Assembly (NCBI GenBank): GCA_047495785.1
Contig: JBLDXI010000013.1
Coordinates: 2,976,001-3,040,000, forward strand
Direction: 5' to 3'
Origin: Lepidodermella squamata
Lineage: Eukaryota; Gastrotricha
DNA length: 64,000 nt
In this document: positions 22,434-33,184 of the stretch, one piece after another
Layout: every line of letters starts with the position of its first letter
Numbering within the stretch: the first letter of the stretch is position 1
The notes under the pieces: generated by a model
The model's input: the letters and a program-made list of their open reading frames with translations, nothing else
Database searches by the model: none
Told to the model about the DNA's origin: nothing
Translations under genes and position numbers: made by a program

Positions 22434-25400
22434 TTAAGCATATGTTTCACAGTGAAATGTCGTGAAATCAAAGCTACAGAAATAGTCGGTTATAACAGGG
22501 CTGCCATTAGAATTGCTCAAAATACCACAGGCATTCGCACCGTTATTTGGTTCACCGACGCGCCAAGGCGGGTAGTTGGCATATGGCGCGCCATCGGACC
22601 ACACCCATTGCCCAGGATCATTCGACAGACCAATGAAGCCGGCCGTGTTTGCAGAGACCGCCAGAGCATCGGCAGCTTCCGCCGGTGTCTTGATCGTCGC
22701 TAACAACCCGCCAATGCTCGCGCAAGTTGCGATCGCATTGTCGCGAGGCATTTGGGTAGAGTAGAATTTAAACTTTTTAACGGCGTTCTTGCAGGCCAGC
22801 ATGTTGGCGAAGGATGATGATGGGTACGGCTTCTCAGTGGCTTGGCAACCTGTCTGTCGGCATGTAACTGTGCCATCTTGTCCAAGGCACCGGTAACCAC
22901 CCTATTAAATTAAATCAACTTATTAACGCAAGAATTCGGAAAATAGAATGTCTACAACTCGATTTTGTTTTTGTCACTTGAGTATAAGCAATCGTTATCA
23001 GAAAGAAATGTGGGGCTTCTTGGAAATTTTGACATCGTAAGACATCGATGCCGCTTTCAAGATCGAACCGAATTACCGAATTAACGAGTCGAATGATATA
23101 AGAAAATAGGCTGATAGCTATTTTAGGGTTGGTGAGAATTTGGGCTTTGAAGTTGATCAAGGGAAAAATGCTAACTTGAACCATCCGTCACGCAATACAT
23201 TCTAATATTATTTTCTTTGCGCTGTCCTTTTATGCGCCAAAAGGAACTAGTATTCTTGTGTTAGTTTATTTGAATTTTTGCATGCAAAATTCGATCAGTT
23301 CAAAACTTGGCGCGCACGGGAAAATTCTACGTCCATTTGGCAACATAAGGACATAAGCAACAACGGGTAGCCTTTAACCACATGAAGCATGGAACGGGTA
23401 ACGCTTCCATGATTCATGTGAATCATTAGTGTCCAATCAAAGGGCACTGCTCTCTAAACCGGGTCTGCCCTTTATTTCAAACAAGCGACCTTTACCCTCT
23501 GCCTTATAAACGGGCCTGCCCTCTATTTAGGTTCTGCCTTCTAATATGGATTCTACGGTAAATAAGAAAAGCATGGAATCCAAGTATCGTCCATCTTGCG
23601 CAGGGAGCAATTGACGTGCACACGATGAACGATGCCTAGGGGGACATCGGGCGCGGAATGGTGCGGACGCGGAATGCAAATGGATTCTCAGGAAGAAGGA
23701 GTTAACTTTCGAGAATCCACCGAGCCACGATCGACTCAGGGAGTTTAGCGTCGATCGGAAGCAGGGGGAGATAGGACGCTGTGACGAGACATGGTTCTGC
23801 AGCTTGCCGGCCTTCAGGATAGGCACAACGGCAGCTCCTTTCCAATCGCGAGGTGGTTTTGCAGGACAGGACCGCCCCACTTCAGGTAGACGTTTTGAAT
23901 ACCATCCAGGCCGGGGGCCTTGAAGGAATGCAGACGGCTGACAGCATCAGCAAGCATCCGCTGGTTGACAGAAAACTCGCCACTGGCGGGTAAGCGAATA
24001 ACATAAGAAGCACGGACTTCAGGATCGGCAGCCATCATAGAGCTAGACATGAGCCGGGCCAGAGCCGAAGGAAAGACGGACCGTGACAGACGTGCAGAAA
24101 TGATCGCTGCTAAGGCGTTCGCCAATAGAGACGTCCTTATCGAGAAGACAAAGGGCCGCATCGTTAGCAATCCAGATATCGAGAGTAGACATGGTGCCGA
24201 TATTTCAGCCGATGTTGAATAAATTATGGTTCCAAATGTCGTTTTGAAACAATGTATCGCAGATTTTAAATAAAATGAGACATAAATATAAATTATACAA
24301 ATATTTAGGGGCGAAATGGGTCAATTTTTTCGCGACCTCGATTTTTGCCAGGATTTTACGAAATTCTGTCAACATTTTCTACATTTGGGGATTGATAACA
24401 GCTTTAAAGAAGCTTTAAAGAAGCTTTAAAAACTCACCGAGTTATGAAAACATCTAAAAATTGCAGGCATTGCAATGCTCAAAACTCACTGGCGTGTTTT
24501 CTGCCAAACAGGTCTGATAGTTGGTATCAAATGATGTCGAATTCGAGTAGAGCTTGATCTGATTAGAAATTAACATCGCAATTGTAACGTTAAGAAGCAA
24601 CGCAATATGTTATCTACCTGATTCGATCCCTCAGGGCATTGCCTTCCGAGGCACAGCGGGGTTCCACCTAAATCACACTGAACAGCAGCCTGGAATCGAC
24701 AAATTCTCATTAGATCTTATTTCGAGATTTTACTTATTAAAAAATTAACTCACCCCTCGAAGGCAGTTTTCCCGGTTGATGTACGAACCTGATTCTTGGA
24801 TCTCGTTGTTAGCCAAACAACCAGCTGAGCTGAGACGACAGCCATTGAAGATTCGCCCGGGGTTGCTGAAACAGCGGACATGTGGCTTCTCACTGTCTGG
24901 TACTTGAACTAAAAATCGATTTCAATATTCATAATAAGCGCATGTTAACCACAGAATTTCCTCACTTTTCCCGCCGACGCATGTAGCAAGGTTGGGGAAT
25001 GTATTACCACCGGTAGCCTGAAAAAAAGGATCGCCATAAACTGACTATAATAATATTCCAAATATATTAAAAATGATATATTAAAAGCGATAAAAATAAG
25101 ATTTAAATTAAAGTAAAAATTTGCAATTTAATTTTTTTAATTACATAAATTTCAGATGACTTTCGAGATTCACATACTGTAGTGTTCGGACAGGCTTGTT
25201 TAATTGGGACGCATGTGACCAGCGTACTATTCAACGAGCACTGCTTGAAGTTTTGATTCTGAAACAAATTAAATAACTTATTTCAAATGTGGCATGTTTT
25301 TAAATCACCGCAAAATTCATCCTATCGACTTCGCAGTATTCCAAACTTGCGCGAATTATTGCTCGACTGTAGAATGGCTGAAACTGATTGCAAAAAATTC

Positions 25401-26754
25401 AAAGAAAAAGATAACTGGCATAGCGCGATAAATATCTATAATATAAGTTACGGTAGTGTAAAATGACGCACCGATATTTCATCAGGAGCTTTGCATGGAA
25501 CATTGCCGGGTCGGCAAATTGGAGTTAAAGCTGCAAATTTGTAGCACATGCGACCATTCTGTTCAGAAAATTCACAAAAAATGTCGCTTTGTGATGAATG
25601 TTTCATAGAATTACTCACCCCCGCTCGACACAAATCGAACGTAGTAAAACTGGGACCGGACTATATAGGATTTGGAAAATATTTTTTTTAACATCAAATT
25701 CACTTTTTTCAACATCAAATTACTTTTTCTATCATCAAACTCTTTTCTCAACAGCAAAATTCAGAAATTATTATTTGATAAGGAAGAATATACTTTCATG
25801 GTGAAGTTGTGGATTTTAAGTGCCTATCACCTCGGGTGATGATAGCGTGGCCCAGACTCGTGCCAGACCGATGAACAAAACTTCTGAGTAGCACGCCTCA
25901 GGAAGGCGTGCTCATTAAAGGAAGCTATTATCAACAGTCAGGGGTCTGCGCTAATCGATTATTGGATTCTTTGGCGATTCATAGTGGTTGAAAGACATTT
26001 TGAATTATAAAGAGACCTCGCAAACGGTGACGACATCACCTATTGTTATTGTCGCTGCATGCGAAAGTCCGGCTATGATGTCAACGATGTCAGTGCCAGG
26101 CAAAGTTGCTTCTCGGCGGCGAGACATAGGTACTGATGGCATCCGGGGCGAAACAGCGTCACAAGACGGCGTTATACGTTCCGGCGGCTTGACTTTGAAG
26201 GGCCCTGACTAATTTCACTCATTTGAATCATTGCCTTCGCAAAAATAAGAATCGTAAAATTATTCGGACAAATATTTAAAAATTCAATATTTTTTGGCCA
26301 AAAATCAAATATTTGTCCATAACTTTGCAAAATTGCAGCTAACTCAATTTTCTATAATTTCTTGAACGGGTTCGACAGCAACAAACTACATTGTTCTTCC
26401 GAATTTTCTGTTATTTTTCCGGACCGGTCATCATCAAGGGCTTTAATGAGTGGGGATCGCAAAAATTAAGATATCGAAATTTGCTGTTGAAAAAAGAGTT
26501 TGATGATAGAAAAAGTAATTTGATGTTGAAAAAAGTAAATTTGATGTTGAAAAAAATGTGACCCTAGGATTTGAGTTATAATAGGGTAGAAGATTTGAAA
26601 AGTGTTGTAAGTAAACCTGGTATTCCTTTAATAGGTCACAAGCCACCGAGCAGTCCACGAATGAATTGTCTTGTAGTGAAATACAGCGTTTCCATTGGCA
26701 CGATACACCGCCAAATAGGCAAAATAATGACAAGTAAGCTACGAATTTTATCAT
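22434..26754 (-). CDS. Secreted cysteine-rich C-type lectin (lectin A)
   Basis: Nine exons on the minus strand: 26754-26617, 25660-25619, 25558-25472, 25258-25178, 25017-24966, 24908-24754, 24689-24618, 24558-24490 and 22901-22434. All junctions agree in phase and give 387 residues. The first exon holds a signal peptide (MIKFVAYLSLFCLFGGVSC). The next seven exons encode small cysteine-rich pieces rich in C-x(4-6)-C spacing, of no family I recognise. The last exon is a C-type lectin-like domain with GFIGLSND, WVWSDGAPY and GEPNNGANACG. The EPN tripeptide is the mannose-type sugar-binding triplet, but the second calcium-ligand motif (WND) is missing, so binding is uncertain. The protein is probably extracellular. 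Introns 1 and 8 are swollen by transposon sequence. Exon 9 is nearly duplicated in the gene at 28140. Confidence 0.78.
22902..24489 (-). other. Lectin A intron 8 with retroelement debris
   Basis: 1588 bp, against 50-60 bp for typical introns here. It contains a broken reverse transcriptase fragment and no other recognised exon. Further lectin exons inside it cannot be excluded. Confidence 0.65.
23527..24170 (-). pseudogene. Non-LTR retrotransposon reverse transcriptase remnant
   Basis: Minus-strand pieces in two frames resemble the fingers of a LINE-type reverse transcriptase. Upstream comes FKAPGLDGIQNVYLKWGG, and after a frame change near 23845 comes WKGAAVVPILKAGK followed by QRPIS. The order and spacing of the K-A-P-G-x-D-G, V-P-I-x-K and R-P-I-S motifs fit Jockey/RTE-like elements. 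The catalytic YADD region is not visible, so it is a dead fragment. It has the same orientation as the host gene and lies inside its intron. Confidence 0.7.
25661..26616 (-). other. Lectin A intron 1 with an inserted DNA element
   Basis: 956 bp with a GTTTAC donor and TATATAG acceptor. Removing the element plus one 9 bp duplication leaves a 57 bp intron, the usual size in this genome. Confidence 0.7.
25666..26573. mobile_element. Mutator-like non-autonomous DNA element
   Basis: An inner span (25675-26564, 890 bp) has terminal inverted repeats of about 75-80 bp, built from units such as CAACATCAAATTACTTTTTC. It is bordered on both sides by the 9 bp direct repeat TAGGATTTG (25666-25674 and 26565-26573). 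Long terminal repeats with a 9 bp target duplication are typical of Mutator-like elements. No transposase is seen in the interior. The outermost 10 bp differ between the ends, so the exact tips are uncertain. Confidence 0.7.
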
Positions 26755-28139
26755 GTTTAAAGAATATAGAGAATAATTTGAATGGCGGATGGAAAAAGGT
26801 TCGACGAAATGATCACTGTGTCCGAATACAATAGGCTGTTTACCGTTGGATAGCACGAGTTTTATTCATCGAAATCAAATAAAACAAAAAATTTGAAAAC
26901 GCACTTAATCAAAACAACATGGGCCTATCTATTTCATTCACCGCCTTAAAAATTATATAAAAAATGATGAAATACGATCGACACACTTTTTTAAATTCTG
27001 CCAAGCTCTTTTTTCGCGTATTAATTATTGTCATAGAGCTGATAGACTTTGTTGGAAACGATATGCGGAGGGGGTTGGTGGCCTTCGTTAATTTATTCCC
27101 TTATTAGATGCATTGTTCATATTGCGCGCCTGAGCAATTTCAAAAATTGGGTTTTTATTTAATTGAATTATTTGAATTATTGAATTATTGAATATTAATT
27201 GAATTATTATTGAATTGAATTTAATTATTTCGACGAAAGACGTCTTTTCTCAAATTTTTACTGCGGCTTCAATATGGGCAAGGGAGTCATTGTAAAAGTT
27301 CCCAAAATCATGGGCCAACTCACCAAAACGACCTTTATGAACATTTTAGCTCTAGTTTTCGCGACAAATAATTTAAAAAAATTAAAATAAAAAATTATTT
27401 CGTGCTCTAAAATCCGAATACTGTATAACGCTACAGGACAGGGTAATTTCGGACACTTTTGATTTGATTTCTCCAAAACCCTGGTAGATAGAAATACCGT
27501 TCAAAATGCAGGAAATAGCCCAGAGTCTTGTCTTTTAAATGATACCTGAAACATGAGAAACGGATTTTTTTTACGAAGAATGGTTGCACTTCTTCGCAGG
27601 TGAGCGCCAAGGTCAGTTAGGCTGGCATGTTTGGAACAAATTTATACCAAGCATTTTGCCTGAAATTCCGCCAGAAAAACCGATAGCCTAATTTTTCAAT
27701 ATACTAAAATTTTACCGATAAGTTGACAAAATTGTACATCAAAAAGTGCGTCTTTGCCGCTTATTTACCTGGAATCGGCTCTTTGAAAAATGTTATTTCC
27801 ACCTTGACAATCCCTGGAATATCGTTAGCTCCATTTCCATATAAAAAATATTTTCTGAAACCACCTGGGTGAGGAGATACAGATGGGTCATTTTGCTATT
27901 TTTGATGCTTCTCGTATAAAAAATCAATCGCCAACAATAATCGAAACGAAATCGGAAAAAATAACTGGATATTCCTAAACCAGAAGAGGTCAGGAATATT
28001 TCGCACATTTTTACAGAATATTATAATGAAAGGCCCAGGTATATGCCAGCAGGTAGAAAACATGTTGTTAAAGTTGTACCTGCCTAAATTTTACTGCTCC
28101 CCGGTAACTGATCAGGTGTTAATTGAAGTTTTGTTATAA
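26755..28139. other. Spacer between the two lectin genes
   Basis: No gene recognised. It contains an ATTGAATTATT-type AT repeat near 27159-27230. A weak minus-strand frame at 27793-28008 lacks family resemblance. Confidence 0.5.
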
Positions 28140-29091
28140 TTAAGCATAGGTTTCACAGTAAAATGCCAACTCAAAGCTACAAGGATAGTCGTTGATAACA
28201 GGGCTGTTAATATAATAGGTCAAAAGACCACATGCATTTGCACCACTATTTGGTTCATTTAAGTTCCAAGGCGGGTAGTTGGCATATGGCGCGCCATCAT
28301 ACCACACCCATTGCCCAGAATCATTCGACAGGCCAATGAAGCCGCCCGTGTTTCCAGAGACCGCCAGAGCATCGGCAGCTTCCGCCTCTGTCTTGATTGT
28401 CGCTAACAACCCGCCAATGCTCGCGCAAGTTGCGATCGCATTGTCGCGACTCATTGCGGTTTCGTAGAATTTAAACGTTTTAACGGGGTTCTGGCAAGCC
28501 TGCATGTTGGCGAAAGACTTCGATGGGTATGGCTTTTCAGTGGCCTGGCAAGCCGCCTGTCGGCATGTAACTGCGCCATTAGGTCCAAGGCACCGGTAAA
28601 ACTAAATTTTGCGCAAAATTCGGAAAATAATTACGATCCATAGCGATTAAAATTGCTTTCCTCTGTGTGATTTCTTGTGATTTCTATTGAAAATTCTTAC
28701 CTGAGCCACCGTAGTTGTTACCGGCGTTGTTGTTGTTGTTATTGTTGTTGTTGGTGGTGGTGTTGTCGATGTTGTTGTCGTAGTCGTTGGTTTCGGATGA
28801 TAATAAATCCACCAGGGTAGCAGCGGAGCCACCTCGTCGCTGCCGTCATCGATCGCATAGTAAAAGTAAGGCGAACTCTCGATTCGATTCACATTCGAGT
28901 TGGTGTTAGCATTGTCACCGAGGGCGATGCGTCGCCATGATCTGTGCTTCGGTTGTCGCCTGGCTGTAGGAAGCCCTGCTTCAGAAAAGGCAATGCCTAA
29001 GCGGGAAGAAAACTGGTATTTTTTTATGAAACAGTTTAAAGAAGAAAAAACCTATGACGGCAAGGCTTATTGAAATAATGATCAATTTCAT
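28140..29091 (-). CDS. Secreted C-type lectin with threonine-rich stalk (lectin B)
   Basis: Three exons, 29091-29052, 28975-28701 and 28601-28140, join in phase and give 258 residues. The N-terminus (MKLIIISISLAVIGLPTA) is a signal peptide. A basic stretch (RRQPKHRSWRR) and a tyrosine-rich, acidic segment follow. A threonine/proline stalk of about 35 residues (KPTTTTTTSTTPPPTTT onward) then looks like a mucin-type O-glycosylation site. The last exon is a C-type lectin-like domain with GFIGLSNDSGQWVW and NEPNSGANACG. It keeps the EPN triplet but lacks WND. This exon is about 80% identical by eye to the last exon of lectin A, while the N-termini are unrelated. It is probably extracellular, with mucosal or immune-type binding as in other nematode CLEC proteins, but that is inference. 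Confidence 0.85.
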
Positions 29092-29550
29092 TGCTTTCAA
29101 AAGTTGAAAATTCGAAATTTGAAACGCCTAATAGAAACACGCCGCCCAAATTTTAAATCTGCAGCTCAAATTGAGTGTGCGTGCAGCGCATTGTGTGCGC
29201 AGCGCATTTTTATCAAACGCAGCCCAAATTACGCAACCTGCAGCAGGATTTAAATGATTGCAGCGCGATTTAAGAAGTGCACAAAGACTTAATACGTAAA
29301 GACGTGAAATTATTCCCCGAATTATTCAAAAAAAGCGTTTGAGAAGTCACTTTTTACAAGTATTATCGCGATTACAAGCGGCTGGGCAGTTTTCGATGAT
29401 CCAGGAGGAAAATATGTTTCCATTGTTTTTTTGGAATTTCAACCGGCGGCGGCCGGCTGGTTTCCTATTTCTAGGCATCGCCAATTCAGTGCGATTCAGG
29501 GTCAACGACCGGTTCTAGGTGCTAGTGGTTGCACGTGAGCCACCGATGGC

Positions 29551-29557
29551 TATAAAA
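29551..29557 (+). promoter_or_regulatory. TATA box without a clear gene
   Basis: TATAAAA in a GC-rich setting (GGCTATAAAAGGGG). The first downstream ATG (29597) opens only eight codons. It may drive a non-coding RNA or be a remnant of a mobile element promoter. Confidence 0.45.
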
Positions 29558-30267
29558 GGGGAGACGAATAGGGCAGAAACGTTGTGAGGTGTTCGAATGG
29601 CGCCGCATGGCCTGAACTAGTAACCGTGTTATTGACCTCATTTTCAGCGCCCTCGCATTTCACACGGGTTTTTCTTGTGACTAGTACCGCACGGGTTGAA
29701 GCCCCACGGAATGCCGGGTGTGCCGAGCGCTCCTTACCAGTTTTTTCATTCTATCCTGGCACATTGACCCACGCGCCAGCTGCAATAGCGTCGAATAACT
29801 CAGCACAGATTCAAAAGGTGATGATCGGCGCGTGCTTCCGCTTAATCGCACCCGTGACAGCCGGCGCCCCATCGCGCAGAGTGACCGTAAAGGGCGGAAA
29901 CACGTCTGGATAAGTAAACAACGGATGAATATGTTGTACCCTTACAACGGATGAACGCTGTAAGGGGCCTTGAGCTGTCTATACTTGTCTATTCCTCCAA
30001 GGCTCTTATAGCACAGCGTTTCGCCGCGACGTCTCAGTGGCGGGGCTCGATTCCCAGAATGCAATAAACGGCTGATTTGGGCAATCCGTCGATTGTCACC
30101 CCAGGCCTGCCCTACACAATTACGACAAGCAGTAAGACATTGAATCCCACCCTGCTCATTTCTCTACGTCGACCCGGGCGTAGCAATATTTTTGTATCGG
30201 TAATTTATGGAGTTAATCATGAATGGCTCCCAGCCAGTCATGGATTTCGACGGACTTCGGTGCGCCA

Positions 30268-30350
30268 ATTTGAATTTATTTGGAATTTATTCATCTCAAC
30301 GATCTTTCGCGCCTTGAGATAATTAGCGTTTGATTGAATAATTCGGCGTG
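30268..30350 (+). repeat. Imperfect direct repeat left of the hairpin element
   Basis: This segment resembles 30561-30650 (TTGAATTT..., CGATCT...CGCG..., ATAATT...GCGTTTGATTGA/GCATTCGATTGA, ATTCGGCGT). The hairpin element sits between the two copies. About 70% similar by eye. Confidence 0.5.
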
Positions 30351-30351
30351 T

Positions 30352-30561
30352 ACCCCAGTCATGTGACGTAGATGCTGACGGACGCAGGACTACCCCGATT
30401 TTTTGCCTGAGCCACCAAACACGAATATTCAGAAATTCGGCCCGGCCTCTGCATCAAAACAATGATAAATCGAACGAGATTTATCATTGTTTCGCGATGT
30501 TTTCAGGCAAAAAATCGGGGTAGTACTGCGTCCGTCAGCATCTACGTCACATGACCCCAGT
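30352..30561. mobile_element. hAT-like hairpin MITE with 8 bp target duplication
   Basis: The 194 bp element (30360-30553) starts CATGTGACGTAGATGCTGAC and ends with the reverse complement. The two arms match over 51 bp with one mismatch, and a second nested palindrome (AACAATGATAAATC) fills the centre. It is bordered by the perfect 8 bp direct repeat ACCCCAGT (30352-30359 and 30554-30561). The size, lack of coding and 8 bp duplication fit a hAT-type MITE; P-type elements share the duplication length. Confidence 0.85.
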
Positions 30562-31845
30562 TGAATTTGAATTTAAACTCTCTCATCGATCTCGCGTGCC
30601 ATAAAATAATTGGCATTCGATTGATTCATTCGGCGTCGGGGTTTCACTGTTTTGACTGAGCCTCCGCATAGCGATAAATCGGACAATAAAATCAATTGGT
30701 TCAAAATTGCACCTTGAATTCTTCAGGTTTTGGAGCCTCCCGGGCGCTTGATAGAATCTTCCTTTCAGCCCATCTTTGGTACAAAGAGGTGCCTAGAGTA
30801 GGCTTTCGGCTGTCTAGATAACTAAACCTCGTCCCAATCGGATTCTCCCTCGGGGCGCCCTGGGTCCCGGAAAATAGGTTCAAACTTGCACCTGGCTGAT
30901 TTCATCGAGTTTCGGCGGAGTGTCTCAGCGAATCGAAAGCATCGCTTTCGACGCTTTCTCATCAAATTTTCGCTATTTTGGGAAATTCGAAAAACGCATC
31001 GTAGCACCGTAATAACACCAGTAATAACAGTATGGTAACAGCAACATTGTAGCTAGATCGTGGTAGTATTATCTGGGTGCTACTTATTCGTAATTATGTC
31101 GAAGGTTGAAAATCAGTCTCTGTTCTGAATTTCTGCAATTTGAACAAAAAAAATAGATGAAAAATTCGGAAATATTCTGTCACCAATTTTATTTTCACGT
31201 TATTTTCAGGTAGATGCCTCGGTATAACGCATTGCCGTATTTTCAGTTTTTCTTCTTCCATTTCAGAAAGAGCAGTGAAGGTGATAAAGTACCCTTGCTG
31301 AATTTTATTTAAAAATATTTATCAGGGGATGCCGAAACTATCCAAAGTTACGCTGCTTTTACCTATTTCTGAAAATCGAATTTTATGCAAAAAGCTTCAT
31401 TTTTCTCACTTTTCAATTCCTGAAAAGTTAATGACCTGAACCCCTAAGATGCGCAAAGTTCCCTGTCCAAAATCACCCCGTTAATTTATCAGTAGAAATT
31501 CGAGCTATGGAATCTGGCACTGGCTGGATCCTTAAAATAAGATCGATACTGCACACGCAAACTATTTTTCGTAGCGCAGGTGAAATTTCCGTCCACATCA
31601 TCGATCTGGAAAAAGCCCTCTGCATTATGTATCAACACGGGTTTCAGAAAATTGGCTAGTTTGTAAACACCCAACCCTGACTATGGTTTTACGTGAGTGT
31701 GAGTAATGCTTTCATAATTCATGCGTTCCTATCATTCGTGCAGTAGGGCAAATACTGCACACGTTTTTTTATTGATAATAACGCGAGCTGTGGCATCAGA
31801 ATGAAAGCGCATTGCATCATGCTGTCTGAGTGCATGCAGCTAGGG

Positions 31846-31852
31846 TATAAAA
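31846..31852 (+). promoter_or_regulatory. TATA box upstream of a 54-codon ORF
   Basis: TATAAAA in GGGTATAAAAGGCCG, with a TCAGT initiator-like sequence near 31868 and an ATG at 31901. The spacing fits a genuine core promoter. Confidence 0.5.
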
Positions 31853-31900
31853 GGCCGTCGTTTCTCGTCAGTTTTTTAAGCTTGTCACCGCACGGCCATC

Positions 31901-32065
31901 ATGTCATCGACACATCGCGTGTTGTTGGCGGTCGCTGCGCTGCGGACAGGTGGGTTCAAGCCGGCGCTTCTGGCTCGGCACTTTGCCGACCCAAAAGTCG
32001 CGCGAAGTCGACGACGCTCACCGCTAGTTGTCGACTGGAAGGAACTCCTGTCGTGGCGCAAGTAA
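31901..32065 (+). CDS. Small ORF, 54 residues, hypothetical
   Basis: It starts MSSTHRVLLAVAALRTG and ends SWRK. The hydrophobic start could be a weak signal peptide, and the middle is arginine-rich (VARSRRRSP), as in processed peptides. It follows a TATA box and initiator at a suitable distance. A GTAAAC splice donor overlaps the stop codon (CGCAAGTAAAC), so this could instead be the first exon of a longer gene whose remainder I could not find. No family recognised. Confidence 0.35.
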   Translation: MSSTHRVLLAVAALRTGGFKPALLARHFADPKVARSRRRSPLVVDWKELLSWRK

Positions 32066-33184
32066 ACTTACTTCGTAACATTTTTCGCTTACTTCGAAAT
32101 TTTGCCGGGCCGTTTCAACGGTTCCGGCGCCTCAGAACACCGCCCCACTTTACCACCGGCCGATCGGCGTGTCCACAGCTGCTCTGCAATCGCCCTCGGG
32201 CGCCATTGAGTAGGACACGCTGGTTAGCCCGGGGCCAATTCGCCGCATCTTGAATACTTTCGTTATATAAAACTCGATCGTATCTCGATGTGACTTGAAT
32301 TTGGCACCGGGTTATATTTTATTCATCTTTGAGGCGGTTGAATTTCGAAGTAAGCGAAATGTTACGAACGAGGCTTACTTGCGTCATTCGTACAGTTGCC
32401 CCCTTTCAGCCGACAACAAAATGGTTTGTTTCAACTCTGATCATTATTTTACCATTCCTAACAGTGGAAAATTGGGGTTTGGCGACATTTTTGACATCAT
32501 GAGATTTTGATACCGCTTTCAAGATCAGCGAACGAGGAGTCGAACGATATGAAAAAGTGGTTGATAGTCATCAGGGTTGCTAAGATGATGGGCTTCAAAT
32601 TTTACGGGTGAAAATTTCCAATTTCGATAAAAATTGTTAAAAATTGTTTTAAATTTTTATTGCATCAATCGCGCAATAAATTCTTATGTTATTTTGTATT
32701 TTGCGCAGTCGAGATTTTTCTGTGTAATCTGAAGTGAGAAATCTTGCTAGATTTTCAAAAATTTGGTTTGAATCAAGTTAGTGATTCCACATTAACCTGA
32801 ATCGATAAGCCAATTCTGCGACACTTTGGGCTTTCGCGTCTTTTTAGGTGGGTGGGAGCGCCCTAGAGGTCTGAATTTTGAAAATTCAAAATCCTCGAGG
32901 AAAACTGAATAAGAACGTCTAGGGATCCAATAATATTGTCCCTCTTCAAGTCAACGCACTTTTTGCTGGAAAATGCAGAAAATACGCCAAACCCCATTTT
33001 TCACTTGTCATTTATACTTTTAATTTATTTCAATAGGTAGAAAAATCAGAAAAAAATCATCACATTCTGCATAGCTGCCATCATTATTGATCATTAAAAA
33101 AAGTCATCCGTAGCACAGTTCCATGAGCATGCCCCAAAGTTGCCACCAAAATGAGGTCGCAGCTGTGAGAAAATTCAAAAAAAA
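32066..33184. other. Non-coding stretch
   Basis: AT-rich, with no supported gene. Part of 32450-32570 resembles sequence near 23010-23160 (TTTTGACATC, CGCTTTCAAGATC, GAACGA/GAGTCGAA-type blocks), suggesting a dispersed repeat. Confidence 0.45.

Larger units (their letters stand above)
29092..31900. other. Gene-poor stretch with mobile elements
   Basis: Upstream of lectin B. It contains a TATA box at 29551 without a convincing gene, a degenerate tRNA-like segment near 30003-30064, a hairpin MITE at 30360-30553 and an imperfect direct repeat around it. A minus-strand frame at 31489-31674 could be a lone exon but has no recognisable family. Confidence 0.5.

Noticed and set aside
25559-25618. 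In-frame start MKHSSQSD for the lectin A exon
   Set aside because: The 60 bp stretch has a GTGAGT donor and AACAG acceptor, and phase continues from the upstream exon; it is an intron.
30003-30064. tRNA-like segment with A-box-like TAGCACAGCG and B-box-like GGCTCGATTCC
   Set aside because: The T stem has a mismatch and no acceptor stem pairs; at best a degenerate tRNA or SINE fragment.
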